Shown piece after piece: positions 1-8,636 of a DNA stretch of 64,000 nucleotides. Position numbers and translations under genes: made by a program. The stretch is from Anaerolineales bacterium (GTDB taxonomy: Bacteria; Chloroflexota; Anaerolineae; Anaerolineales; Villigracilaceae). Location of the stretch: assembly GCA_020060625.1 (NCBI GenBank), contig JAGUZU010000081.1, positions 1 through 64,000 of the forward strand, read 5' to 3'. Under the pieces are notes generated by a model, which was given only the letters and a program-made list of their open reading frames with translations, was not told the origin of the DNA and ran no database searches. The number at the start of each line of letters is the position of its first letter. Within the stretch, counting starts at the first letter, position 1.

Positions 1-308
1 GGCTTGGTTCAAGGATGTCGAATTTCTTTTTTGAAGTGGATGTGCTGCGCATGCGCTCCTCCCATGCAGTTTTTTCTTTAGTTTATTACACGTCTCCGCA
101 TTCATTCCTTTACATTTTTGTTAGGAGGGATCGGGCGAGTGATGGAAGGCTCGATCCAATGATCGAGCCATCAAATAAAATATTCAAATTCTGTGGTAAA
201 CTTCGCCCGCGAAACACAGGTACGTTATACATAATCATACGTGCCTTTCCGTTCCAGGCACGCCCACGGCTTGAACTGGAACAAACCCATGGAAAGGAGG
301 TTTTCCCA
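1..308. other. Non-coding region upstream of rpsF
   Basis: No convincing gene is visible before the rpsF start. An open frame runs through the region in phase with rpsF but lacks family sequence, so it is read as untranslated leader. The region holds a perfect 9-bp hairpin (148-169) and an AT-rich stretch (170-240) that could contain the operon promoter; no good -35/-10 pair could be fixed. In other bacteria the rpsF leader binds the S6:S18 complex, but the diagnostic bulged stem was not recognised here. Confidence 0.5.
148..169. repeat. Perfect 9-bp inverted repeat in the rpsF leader
   Basis: GGCTCGATC and GATCGAGCC are separated by CAAT. No T-run follows on either side, so it is a leader hairpin rather than a clear terminator. 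Confidence 0.6.
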
Positions 309-593
309 ATGCGTAAATACGAACTGATGTGCATCATCCAGCCCGACCTGGACGAGACCGCTTTTAACGGCGTGCTCGACAAGGTGAAGGGGTGGGTCGG
401 CGAATCGGGCGGCAACGTGGACAAGGCTGAGGTGTGGGGACGCCGCCGCATGGCGTACATCATCAACAAGCACCGCGAAGGTCAATACGTTCTGCTGAAC
501 GTCACCATGGACCCCGCCGCCACGTCCGAACTCGAACGCAATCTGCGTTTCCAAGAGTCGATCATGCGCCACATGCTTTCCGTCGTTGGATAG
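309..593 (+). CDS. rpsF: Ribosomal protein S6
   Basis: This 94-residue protein begins MRKYELMCIIQPDLDE and ends with the S6 pattern of a short conserved tail (RFQESIMRHMLSVVG). S6 binds 16S rRNA with S18 in the platform of the 30S subunit. The start at 309 is fixed by a strong Shine-Dalgarno sequence (AAAGGAGG, 293-300) and by the usual length of the family; the longer in-frame extension is not conserved in style. It heads the classical rpsF-ssb-rpsR operon, with gaps of 43 bases to each next gene, so S6, SSB and S18 are likely co-transcribed. Confidence 0.97.
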   Translation: MRKYELMCIIQPDLDETAFNGVLDKVKGWVGESGGNVDKAEVWGRRRMAYIINKHREGQYVLLNVTMDPAATSELERNLRFQESIMRHMLSVVG

Positions 594-636
594 TTGAAGT
601 TGGAATTGCCCGGTAGTTTTAGCCAAGGAGTTTAAC

Positions 637-1056
637 ATGAGCCGAGGTCTTAATAAGGTACAGATCATTGGGCATCTTGGGAAGGACCCAGAGATGCGCT
701 ACACCCCCTCCGGTAAACCCGTGACGACGTTCACAGTGGCGGTCAGCCGCACGTGGAACAGCGCGGACGGCGAGCGCCATAACGAAACCGAATGGTTCAA
801 TGTCGTGGCATGGGGAACCCTGGCGGAAATCTGCAAGCAGTATCTCGTGAAGGGGCAGCAGGTCTATGTGGAAGGACGCCTGCAAACCCGCCGCTGGGAC
901 GACAAGGAAGGCGTCAAACACACCAGTGTGGAGGTCGTTGCCAGCGAGATGATGATGCTTGGCGACCGGCGCGATTCGAACAACAACTCGCAGGAATCTG
1001 TGAGCGCAGCCTCTGATGCCGCAGGCGGCAATACAGAGGATGAATTTCCCTTCTAG
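637..1056 (+). CDS. ssb: Single-stranded DNA-binding protein
   Basis: A 139-residue SSB. Residues 1 to about 105 form the OB fold, with typical stretches such as GHLGKDPEMRYTPSGKPV and NETEWFNVVAWGTLAE. A short linker rich in Asn and Ser follows, then the acidic tip TEDEFPF, the site by which SSB recruits replication and repair proteins. Binds ssDNA as a tetramer in replication, recombination and repair. An AAGGAG Shine-Dalgarno precedes the ATG. Its position between rpsF and rpsR is conserved across many bacterial phyla. Confidence 0.96.
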   Translation: MSRGLNKVQIIGHLGKDPEMRYTPSGKPVTTFTVAVSRTWNSADGERHNETEWFNVVAWGTLAEICKQYLVKGQQVYVEGRLQTRRWDDKEGVKHTSVEVVASEMMMLGDRRDSNNNSQESVSAASDAAGGNTEDEFPF

Positions 1057-1099
1057 TGCCTGATATAGTTTGGCACAAGTACGTTTTGGAGTATATCTA

Positions 1100-1384
1100 A
1101 TGAGTGATGAACGCACCACTTCGGGCGGCGGAGGCGGCGGAGAACGCAGGTTCTTTTCCAAACCCAAGTTCTGCCAGTTTTGCGCCGATAAGACCCTGAC
1201 GATCGATTACAAAAAAATCGATCTTCTGCGAAAGTATGTAACCGAGGAAGGCACCATCCGCCCGCGCCGGCAGACCGGCGCCTGCGCCAGGCACCAGCGC
1301 ACAGTGGCGGCGGCGGTCAAGCAGGCGCGTCACGTGGCGCTTTTGCCCTTCAGCAACAGGTCCGTGGAAGATACCCGCTCCTGA
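1100..1384 (+). CDS. rpsR: Ribosomal protein S18
   Basis: A 94-residue S18. The core ([18 protein letters not shown], then [14 protein letters not shown] and the RHVALLPF tail) is unmistakable. Two cysteines in CQFC are present, with a third in the GACARHQR segment, as in Cys-containing S18 forms that may bind zinc. A Gly-rich run of seven residues lies near the N terminus. The ATG at 1100 has a GGAG Shine-Dalgarno nine bases upstream; the frame is open further upstream but without family sequence. Last gene of the rpsF operon; a hairpin follows at 1402-1428. Confidence 0.96.
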   Translation: MSDERTTSGGGGGGERRFFSKPKFCQFCADKTLTIDYKKIDLLRKYVTEEGTIRPRRQTGACARHQRTVAAAVKQARHVALLPFSNRSVEDTRS

Positions 1385-1401
1385 TTGCCGGATGATCCTT
1401 T

Positions 1402-1428
1402 CGGGGCATGGGAAATCCCCATGCCCCG
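1402..1428 (+). terminator. Hairpin after rpsR, probable operon terminator
   Basis: An 11-bp perfect stem (CGGGGCATGGG with CCCATGCCCCG) and a 5-base loop begins 18 bases after the rpsR stop. The tail is AAATTTA rather than a clean T-run, so termination may be partial. Confidence 0.6.
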
Positions 1429-1468
1429 AAATTTATGTTAGAGACTGTCTGAAAACTTCGCCGCGTCC

Positions 1469-1537
1469 GGGAATCCTGAAGTTCTACTTCAGGATCAACC
1501 AGCGTACGCCTTCTGAAAGTAGAACTTTCGGATTCCC
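1469..1537. repeat. Long imperfect palindrome upstream of the prolyl isomerase gene
   Basis: Outer arms GGGAATCC and GGATTCCC enclose two further palindromic units, ATCCTGAAGT/ACTTCAGGAT and GAAAGT/ACTTTC. The whole can fold as one cruciform or two hairpins. It sits in the leader of the next gene and resembles a mobile palindromic repeat unit. Confidence 0.65.
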
Positions 1538-1553
1538 ATTAAAGGAGTATCGT

Positions 1554-2939
1554 ATGTCCAAGGAATCGGGCAGCCAGCCCGTTATTCATCATAAGAAACA
1601 TGTCGCCCGCCTTCAACGCGAGCAGCAGCAAACCCGCCTGATCCTGTATATTTTCTTCGGGGTTTTAGGCGCAGTACTGCTGTTGTTACTGTACGGCTGG
1701 CTGGACATCAATTATCTCAAACTCCAACGCCCTGTGGCGCGGGTTGGAGATACCAACCTGCTGGTCAAGGATTTCGAGGCGCGGGTGCGCCTGCAACGCC
1801 AGCAATTGATCAACGACTGGAGTCAGTACAGCCAGTATCAGCAATTTTTCGGCATGGACGTAACCGCCCAGTTACAGCAGATCGAATACACCCTCGATTC
1901 GCCACAGGCAATCGGCACATCCGTGCTGGAGCAGATGATTAACGAGGAGATCGTCCGCCAGGAGGCGGCAAAACGCGGCATCGTCCTAAGCGAAGAGGAA
2001 GTGGACAGGGTCGTTCAGGAGGCGTATCGTTATTTCCCGGATGGGACCCCCACGCCGACCATCACCCCCACACAGATCATCATGCCGGAGATCCCTGCCG
2101 ACGCATTGAAGGTGGTAAGTCCCACGCCTCTCGTCACAGCGACGCCGTTGTCCACGGCAACCCCGGCAGGCGACGCCTCTCCCACCACGCCGCCAACTGC
2201 CACAGCCACCCTCGCGCCCAGCGCCACGCCGACAACCGGTCCGACAGCCACCGCGTCACCGACTTCCACGCCCTACACCTACGAAGGCTTCCAAACCTCG
2301 CTGGCGGAAACCAACGAGAGATTAGCCGCCCTCGGATTCGATGAAGCCTTCTATCGGTCCTATTTCAAAACACAGCTTCTTCAGAATAAACTCAGGGAAG
2401 AAATAACCGCCGACGTGCCGCGCGCCGAACTGCAGGTCTGGGCGCGCCATATCCTCGTCCCGGATGAAGCATTGGCGGCAAGCATCGTCCAGCGGATTAA
2501 AGCCGGTGAAGACTTCGGCGAACTGGCAAAGGAACTTTCCACAGATACAGGCTCCGGCTTAAGCGGAGGCGATCTGGGCTGGTTCGGAAGCGGCGTCATG
2601 GTTCCCGAATTCGAAGACGCCGCCTTTGCGCTTGAAAATCCCGGCGACATCACAGAAACGCCCGTTCAAAGTCAGTTCGGGTTCCACATCATTCAACTTG
2701 TCGCCAGGCAGGAACGCCCGCTGACCGCCGACCAATACGAGAGCGCAAAAGATACCGCCTTCCGCGAATGGCTGATGACCACCGCGCGCGAGGAATACAA
2801 TGTGGAAATCTTCGACATCTGGCGCGAACGGGTTCCCACCGAGCCGAATTTCATCACCGCCGCCACTGAAGCCGCCAGCGTCCAGCAAACTTCACAAGCG
2901 GAAGCGTTGAAGGAATTCGAAGCAACGCCGACACCGTAA
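1554..2939 (+). CDS. Membrane-anchored parvulin-type peptidyl-prolyl isomerase (SurA/PrsA-like)
   Basis: The 461-residue protein has a short basic cytoplasmic N terminus, one membrane segment near residues 25-45 (LILYIFFGVLGAVLLLLLYG), a SurA/PrsA-type N-terminal chaperone segment, a Thr/Pro-rich linker (about 160-245) and a parvulin domain (about 300-400) with the family signatures ARHILV, GGDLGWFG and FGFHIIQL. It should act outside the cytoplasmic membrane, helping exported proteins fold by isomerising Xaa-Pro bonds. The ATG at 1554 follows AAAGGAG; upstream in-frame sequence overlaps a palindromic repeat and is not coding in style. The repetitive linker is unusual for PrsA but common in exported Chloroflexota proteins. 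A strong terminator follows. Confidence 0.88.
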   Translation: MSKESGSQPVIHHKKHVARLQREQQQTRLILYIFFGVLGAVLLLLLYGWLDINYLKLQRPVARVGDTNLLVKDFEARVRLQRQQLINDWSQYSQYQQFFGMDVTAQLQQIEYTLDSPQAIGTSVLEQMINEEIVRQEAAKRGIVLSEEEVDRVVQEAYRYFPDGTPTPTITPTQIIMPEIPADALKVVSPTPLVTATPLSTATPAGDASPTTPPTATATLAPSATPTTGPTATASPTSTPYTYEGFQTSLAETNERLAALGFDEAFYRSYFKTQLLQNKLREEITADVPRAELQVWARHILVPDEALAASIVQRIKAGEDFGELAKELSTDTGSGLSGGDLGWFGSGVMVPEFEDAAFALENPGDITETPVQSQFGFHIIQLVARQERPLTADQYESAKDTAFREWLMTTAREEYNVEIFDIWRERVPTEPNFITAATEAASVQQTSQAEALKEFEATPTP

Positions 2940-2962
2940 TATAATTTGTAACAAGCAACAAG

Positions 2963-2994
2963 AAACCCGTCTCAGAGTTCTGAGGCGGGTTTTT
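2963..2994 (+). terminator. Intrinsic terminator of the prolyl isomerase gene
   Basis: A 13-bp stem (AAACCCGTCTCAG with CTGAGGCGGGTTT, one G-T pair), a 4-base loop and a T5 tail. Confidence 0.9.
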
Positions 2995-3015
2995 CTGCCG
3001 CTATTTGGCGTCAAC

Positions 3016-3099
3016 TTAAGCCAGGAAATCTGCGAGTTAAGCCAAGAAACTTTCAGGTTAAGCCAACAAACTTTCGAATTAAGCCGGGAAATCCTTGCA
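3016..3099. repeat. Four tandem copies of a 21-bp unit
   Basis: Four contiguous units of exactly 21 bases, each beginning TTAAGCC followed by a variant of ARGAAAYYT, lie between the convergent prolyl isomerase and smc genes. The units differ at several positions. No gene overlaps them. Confidence 0.9.
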
Positions 3100-3125
3100 G
3101 GAAGCGCCTAAATATCGAGCGCCCC

Positions 3126-6100
3126 CTACCCCCGCTTCAACATCTCATCTGTCACCTGATCCAGCCGCAGGCTGATGACCTGACTCGCCGAATCGCGTCC
3201 CATCGTCACGCCGTAGATGATGTCCGCCGCCTGCACGGTGTTACGGTTGTGCGTGATGATGATGAACTGCGTATCCTTGCTCAAATCCACCAGCAGGTCG
3301 CGGAAACGCCCCACGTTGGCTTCGTCGAGCATCGCGTCCACTTCATCCATCACGCAGACGGGCGTCGGCGACACTTTCAGCAGGGCGAACACCAGCGCAA
3401 TTGCGGTCAGGCTGCGCTCGCCGCCGGAGAGCAGAGCCAGTCCCTGCTCGCGCCTTCCGGGCAGACGCGCCTCGATCTCGATGCCGGTATCCACCAGGTT
3501 TTCGGGGTCGGTCAACGCCAACCGCGCCGAGCCGCCGCCGAACAAACGCACGAACGTCTCGCGGAATTGCTTATCCACTGCATCGAAGGTCTTGACGAAC
3601 TCCTGCTTGGTCAACTCATCCAACTCGGCGATGACCTGCTTCAAGTCCGCTTCGGCGTTGCGCAAGTCTTCCACCTGCGATTTCATGAACTCGTAACGTT
3701 CCTTCTCCTGGTCGTATTCGGCTTTCGCATCCGGGTTGATCGGTCCCATGCGCCGCAGTTGCGCGCGGTGATTCGCCAACTGCTCTTCGATCTCCGGCGC
3801 AAGTTCCGTCACCACAGGCAGCTGCTCGACCATACCTTCGATTGGCAAAGGCACAGGACCCGAAACATCCGCCGCGTAATCGAACATCACCAGACCGAAA
3901 TCGTCGGTGATCTTCTGGCGCAGGGTATCCAACGCCTCCTGCTTGCGGGTGTGTTCCAACTGCACCTGCCCCAGCAGGCGCTCGGCATTTGCAAATCCGC
4001 GCTGGGCGTTGGCTTCGCTTTCCTGAAGCCGCGCCTCCTCCTGCTCCGCCGTTTCCAAATCCTTTTCGGCAGGCTCGATCTGCACGCGCATCGCATCGAT
4101 CTCCGCATTCAACGAAGACTCGCGTTCGCGCAGTTGGTTCTTTTCCGCATCCAGTCCGTTCAACGAAGTCTCGGCTTCCTGCAAACGCGCCGCCAAATCC
4201 ACACGGCGGGCATCCAGCCGCGACGTTTCATCGCCGCGTTCCCTCAACTTGGCTTGCGCCGCATTCAGGCTTTGCTCTGCAACCGCCGCGCGAGTGGACC
4301 AATACGAAACCTGTTCCTGCAACTCGCCCGCCTCGATTTCCGCGAGTTTCGCCGCCACAATCTTCAACTCAGCCTGCGCCTGCGCCGATTGGCTCTCGAC
4401 CTCCACCTGCGATTCACTGATCTTCTTCTGGATGGATTCCGATTCCTGCGCCTCGGCAGTCAATTGACTCAACTGACTCTTCTGCCACTCCAATTGACGC
4501 GCCATCGCCTCCGACTCCAGACCAGCCTGTTGCTCGGTCTCCTGAGCCTCCCCCAACCGGACGCGGGCTTCGCGCGCATCGGTCTCTGCCTGCATTAACT
4601 CGCGCTGCGCCTCCGCAAGCTGATTCGACAACCGCTCCACGAGCGCGTTCGACTCATCGAGTCGTGAGACAAGTCCGCTCAAGGCGGAGTCGAATTCCCG
4701 TTTTCGGCGCGCCCGGCTCAAGGTCGAGGAAGAGGCGGTCTTTCCGGCGATCACCAACCCGTCACCGCGGAAGACTTCCCCGCGCAATGTCACAATGCGG
4801 GCGTGCTTCGGCAAGTCGCGGATCAAACGGCGGGCAGTGGAACGATCACGCGCGATCAAAGTTTGACCGAGCATCAATCGAACCGCGCCGCGCACTTCCT
4901 CCGGCGCATTGACGAGTTCGGAGGCGACGCCCAGAACATCGCCTGAGACCTCCGAAGCCTTTATGACTTCGGAGGTCTGATTGATTGGAAGCAGCGCCGC
5001 CCTGCCCGCTCCATCAGACTCAAGCAATTGAAGCGCGTTTTCGAGTTCGGCATCATCGAGCAGCACCGCATCGAGCGTGTCGCCAAGCGCGGCGGCAATC
5101 GCAGTTTCGAGTTCGGCGGGCACATCGAGCGCCGCGCTTAATGCGCCGCGCGCGCCGTTGAGTTTTTCAGAACGCGCCGCATCGAGCAGGAAACGCGCGC
5201 CTTCCGCGTACCCCGCCAGCGACTGCTCGGATTGCTCCAGCACCTCGATCTGTGCCTTCAAACGCGAGTGTTCCGACTCTTCCTTTGTGCGTTGTTCGAG
5301 CGCGGCGCGGCGCTCGTTTTCGAGACGATCCACTTCGGCGCGTTTGGCAAGCGCCTTGTCTTCCAGCTCCTGCAAGGCAAGGTTCGCCTGCTCGCGCGCC
5401 TTGCGAGCGGATTCATACTGCGCCGCCGCTTTTTCGGCTTGCGCCTCCGCGGATGCAATCGCATTTTGCGTCTGCGCGATCTTTTGAGTTTGCATTTCGA
5501 TGCGCGACTTTAATTCGTCGAGACGCGCGTTGTTTTCGGCGCGCCGCTGCGTGAGCGCTTCGATCTGATCCCGGATGGATTTGATCCGCTCTTCGATGCC
5601 CGAACGCTCGGACTGGCGGGTTTGCAAGGCGTTTTGGGCGTTGGTCAACTGCGCCTGGGCGTCATCATATTCGCCCTGCGCCTGCGCCACGTCGCTTTCG
5701 GCTTGCTGGTAACGTTCCCGCGCAAGATGCAGTTCGTTCATCGCGTGTTCCTGGTCGGAAAGGATGGATGCCTGCTGCGCGGTCAGCGAACGACGGCGTT
5801 CTTCGAGGACGGCGAGTTCGCGGCTGAGCGCTTCGCGCTGGGTATGCAGATCAGCGGCTTTGCGATGCCACTCGTTCAGGTGCGCGCGCAATTCCGAAAG
5901 CCGCTCGCGGAAACTCGCATACTCCGCCTGCGCCTTTTCGTATGATTTTTTTGTCTCACTCACGCGCGCTTCCTGCGCGCGGACGGCTTCGCGCGCATCG
6001 GTCAGGTCGCGCTGGGCGCGGTGCCAGTGAAATCCATACCATTCGCGCAGGATCAGTTTCAAGTCCGCCTGGGCGCGGGAGAAGTCAATGGCGCGTTTCG

Positions 6101-6731
6101 CCTGCCGCTCCAAACTGCGGATGCGCGGCTCGAGCTCGGACATGATGTCCAGCACGCGCTCGAGATTGCGCTCGGTGTTATCGAGCCGTTTCAAGGCGTC
6201 TTCGCGGCGGGCGCGGTACAACCCCACTCCCGCGGCTTCTTCGAACAGTCGGCGGCGCTCATCGGCTTTAAGCGCAAGCGAAGCGTCCACCAGCCCCTGA
6301 CCAAGAATGGTATATGTCCGCTCGCTCAAACCGGCTTGCGCCAGCAGTTCGTTCATTTCGCGCAAACGGACGTGCTGCGAATTGATCAGGTATTCGTTGC
6401 GCCCGTCGCGGTGGGCAATGCGCCCCATGGCAACTTCCGAAAAATCAAGCGGAAGCCACTGTTCGGAATTATCGAACGTGATGGTCGCCTGCGCCAGTCC
6501 CGCGCGCGGACGATGCTCCGAGCCGGAGAAGATCATATCCTCGGTCTTCTTGCCGCGCAAAAGCGTGTAGGACTGCTCGCCCAGAACCCAGCGAAGCGAA
6601 TCCGCAATGTTGGATTTTCCCGAACCGTTCGGTCCGACAATGGCAGTGATGCCGCCCGCAAATTCGAATAATGTGCGCGAGGCGAAGGTTTTATATCCTT
6701 GCAGTTCGAGGGATTTCAGGCGAAGAGGCAT
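3126..6731 (-). CDS. smc: Chromosome segregation protein SMC
   Basis: A full-length SMC of 1201 residues. The N-terminal ATPase half carries Walker A GPNGSGKSN (33-41). Long coiled coils follow on both sides of a hinge at roughly 500-660. The C-terminal half has the ABC signature LLSGGERSLTAIAL and Walker B VCVMDEVDAMLDE. SMC dimers with ScpA/ScpB compact and individualise sister chromosomes. The gene lies 53 bases downstream of rnc on the same strand, a conserved pairing; ftsY, often next, is absent. A perfect 12-bp-arm palindrome at 4946-4978 is translated within the hinge region. The reverse-complement strand is also long and open, a by-product of codon bias, and is not a gene. Confidence 0.97.
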   Translation of the reverse strand: MPLRLKSLELQGYKTFASRTLFEFAGGITAIVGPNGSGKSNIADSLRWVLGEQSYTLLRGKKTEDMIFSGSEHRPRAGLAQATITFDNSEQWLPLDFSEVAMGRIAHRDGRNEYLINSQHVRLREMNELLAQAGLSERTYTILGQGLVDASLALKADERRRLFEEAAGVGLYRARREDALKRLDNTERNLERVLDIMSELEPRIRSLERQAKRAIDFSRAQADLKLILREWYGFHWHRAQRDLTDAREAVRAQEARVSETKKSYEKAQAEYASFRERLSELRAHLNEWHRKAADLHTQREALSRELAVLEERRRSLTAQQASILSDQEHAMNELHLARERYQQAESDVAQAQGEYDDAQAQLTNAQNALQTRQSERSGIEERIKSIRDQIEALTQRRAENNARLDELKSRIEMQTQKIAQTQNAIASAEAQAEKAAAQYESARKAREQANLALQELEDKALAKRAEVDRLENERRAALEQRTKEESEHSRLKAQIEVLEQSEQSLAGYAEGARFLLDAARSEKLNGARGALSAALDVPAELETAIAAALGDTLDAVLLDDAELENALQLLESDGAGRAALLPINQTSEVIKASEVSGDVLGVASELVNAPEEVRGAVRLMLGQTLIARDRSTARRLIRDLPKHARIVTLRGEVFRGDGLVIAGKTASSSTLSRARRKREFDSALSGLVSRLDESNALVERLSNQLAEAQRELMQAETDAREARVRLGEAQETEQQAGLESEAMARQLEWQKSQLSQLTAEAQESESIQKKISESQVEVESQSAQAQAELKIVAAKLAEIEAGELQEQVSYWSTRAAVAEQSLNAAQAKLRERGDETSRLDARRVDLAARLQEAETSLNGLDAEKNQLRERESSLNAEIDAMRVQIEPAEKDLETAEQEEARLQESEANAQRGFANAERLLGQVQLEHTRKQEALDTLRQKITDDFGLVMFDYAADVSGPVPLPIEGMVEQLPVVTELAPEIEEQLANHRAQLRRMGPINPDAKAEYDQEKERYEFMKSQVEDLRNAEADLKQVIAELDELTKQEFVKTFDAVDKQFRETFVRLFGGGSARLALTDPENLVDTGIEIEARLPGRREQGLALLSGGERSLTAIALVFALLKVSPTPVCVMDEVDAMLDEANVGRFRDLLVDLSKDTQFIIITHNRNTVQAADIIYGVTMGRDSASQVISLRLDQVTDEMLKRG
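4946..4978. repeat. Palindromic element in frame inside smc
   Basis: AGACCTCCGAAG and CTTCGGAGGTCT flank a 9-base loop. The arms are perfectly complementary over 12 bp. In the smc reading frame the element encodes about TSEVIKASEVS in the hinge region. Confidence 0.75.
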
Positions 6732-6784
6732 TTGAATGTATGATTTCAGATTTACGATTTTGGATTTTTAAATGCTTGATGACT

Positions 6785-7492
6785 TTATCTATTGATGCGA
6801 TCAAGCGCATCCTTGGCGGCGGCTCGCTCGGCGGAACTTTTACTTGATCCTGTTCCTCTGCCCTTTATCTCGTCTGCAACTTTCACTTCCACCTCGTAGG
6901 TGCGGGCATGGTCGGGCCCATTGATGGCGACGACGTGATATTGGGGCATTCCCAATTTTTGCGATTGGGTCAACTCCTGCAAATCGCTTTTGGGATCATG
7001 CAGTTCATCCAGAATGGTGGGACTCATCCATTCGAGCAGGGGTTTCATGAAACGAATCACCCGCTCCAGTCCCAAGTCAAGATACAAGGCGCCGATCAGC
7101 GCCTCGAAAGCAGAACCGAGCAAACTCTCCCGATGATGACCGCCCGACGATGTTTCGCCGCGTCCCAGCCGAAGCGCCTGCCCCAGGTTCAGGCGGCGGG
7201 CAAAGTCCGCGAGCCGTTCATTCCGCACAAGCGAGGAACGAATCTTGGTCAGGTCGCCTTCCTTCATCTCAGGGAAGCGGTGATACGCCCACTCGCCCAC
7301 GATGAAATCGAGGACGGCGTCGCCGAGAAATTCAAGGCGTTCGTTATCCTCGACCGCTTCGGGATGTTCATTAATGTAGGAACGGTGTGTAAGGGCGCGT
7401 ATCAGCAGGGACAGGTTTGAAAAGGACAGACCCAGCCTCTCGTTCAGGCTGGAAGCGGATTCCACATCCCGCTTTTGAAAATTGGATGTCAC
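6785..7492 (-). CDS. rnc: Ribonuclease III
   Basis: A 235-residue RNase III. The endonuclease domain (about 15-150) has the signature NERLEFLGDAVLDF with the catalytic Glu/Asp residues and a second acidic site in LLGSAFEALIGALYLD. A double-stranded-RNA-binding domain (about 160-232) ends in AERAAAKDAL. It cuts dsRNA, maturing rRNA precursors and some mRNAs. The start codon is GTG at 7492, preceded by GGGGAGG eight bases away. It is upstream of smc in one transcription unit. Confidence 0.96.
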   Translation of the reverse strand: MTSNFQKRDVESASSLNERLGLSFSNLSLLIRALTHRSYINEHPEAVEDNERLEFLGDAVLDFIVGEWAYHRFPEMKEGDLTKIRSSLVRNERLADFARRLNLGQALRLGRGETSSGGHHRESLLGSAFEALIGALYLDLGLERVIRFMKPLLEWMSPTILDELHDPKSDLQELTQSQKLGMPQYHVVAINGPDHARTYEVEVKVADEIKGRGTGSSKSSAERAAAKDALDRINR

Positions 7493-7679
7493 GGGAACCT
7501 CCCCGGAACTCAGGGAGCGCCAGACCCATCCCCCCGCAGGGGCTCGCGTTCCATTAGTTCCGATAAATTTTGAGCGGGCTGAATTGTAACCTGAATTTTT
7601 CGAAGCATCAATTTTTTAAGATAGAATCGGTGTGCTTGACGGCAGCCTAAGCCTGAACCCGGATTCCAAGAGAGAAATA

Positions 7680-8627
7680 ATGACCGAAGTGAGCAACGAA
7701 ACCCGTTTTTTGCACGCCATTCAAATAGGCTTGGGGGCATGGCAGTGGGGAGATCGTGTCATCTGGGGGTATGGGCAGACCCATACAGACAAGGATATTC
7801 GGGAGGCATTCGACATTTCGTTGAATCTCGGAATTCGGTTTATCGACACAGCCGAAGTGTACGGGTCGGGACAATCGGAAATTCTACTCGGCGGGTTTCT
7901 AAAGGAAACCGACCAGCCCGTGCTGGTGGCGACAAAGTTCTTTCCATGGCCGTGGCGGTTGGTGAAAGGATTTTTGCCCCGCGCTTTAAAAGGAAGTTTG
8001 GAAAGATTGGGGCTGGAATCGGTGGATTTGTACCAAATCCACTGGCCCTCCCCGCTGATGACTCCCGAAACCATGATGGAAGGGATGATCGAATGTGTAA
8101 AGCAGGGACTGGCGCGCACGGTTGGCGTCTCGAACTTTGGGCAAAAGCGCATGTTGAGGGCGTACTCCGCGCTTGCGCAACATGGGATTCCGCTGGCGTC
8201 CAACCAGGTGCATTACAGCCTGCTCAACCGTGAAGTGGAAAAAAACGGCACGCTGGCGCGATGCGGGGAACTCGGCGTTCGCGTGATCGCATACTCGCCA
8301 TTGGAAAAGGGACTGCTTACGGGGAAATATTCGGCAGATAATCCGCCGCCCGGCGTGCGCGCCTCGCAATACCAGGAATTGTTAAGTAAACTTCCGCCCG
8401 TGATCAAAACATTGCAGGAGGTCGGGCAAAATCACGGCAAGACCGTTTCACAGGTCGCCTTGAACTGGGTGATCTGCAAGGGCGCGCTTCCCATTCCCGG
8501 CGCAAAGAACGCGCTCCAAGCGGAGGAGAACGCCGGCGGCGCAGGCTGGCAGTTGAGCGAAGAGGATATTGCCCGGCTCGATGAAGTCACGGACAATATC
8601 CGCGAATATTCAAAAGGGGCAAAATAG
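7680..8627 (+). CDS. Aldo/keto reductase family oxidoreductase
   Basis: A 315-residue TIM-barrel NAD(P)H-dependent reductase. The catalytic tetrad of the family is visible: Asp and Tyr in FIDTAEVYGSGQSE, Lys in VLVATKFF and His in LYQIHWPSP. A cofactor-binding C-terminal segment (IPGAKNALQAEENAGG) follows. It should reduce an aldehyde or ketone, but the substrate cannot be told. The ATG at 7680 is chosen because it follows AAGAGAG; an upstream GTG at 7632 is in frame but adds an unlike extension. Convergent with the next gene, with 9 bases between them. Confidence 0.9.
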   Translation: MTEVSNETRFLHAIQIGLGAWQWGDRVIWGYGQTHTDKDIREAFDISLNLGIRFIDTAEVYGSGQSEILLGGFLKETDQPVLVATKFFPWPWRLVKGFLPRALKGSLERLGLESVDLYQIHWPSPLMTPETMMEGMIECVKQGLARTVGVSNFGQKRMLRAYSALAQHGIPLASNQVHYSLLNREVEKNGTLARCGELGVRVIAYSPLEKGLLTGKYSADNPPPGVRASQYQELLSKLPPVIKTLQEVGQNHGKTVSQVALNWVICKGALPIPGAKNALQAEENAGGAGWQLSEEDIARLDEVTDNIREYSKGAK

Positions 8628-8636
8628 ATCCAACCA

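Noticed and set aside
1-308. N-terminal extension of rpsF or a separate small gene
   Set aside because: The in-frame extension has no family sequence and the internal ATG at 309 has a near-perfect Shine-Dalgarno.
3016-3099. CRISPR-like array
   Set aside because: The 21-bp units are directly adjacent, without spacers, and no cas genes are present.
3249-4598. A 449-codon open frame on the plus strand opposite smc
   Set aside because: Antisense shadow of a coiled-coil gene; composition dominated by Leu, Arg, Gln and His with no recognisable domain.
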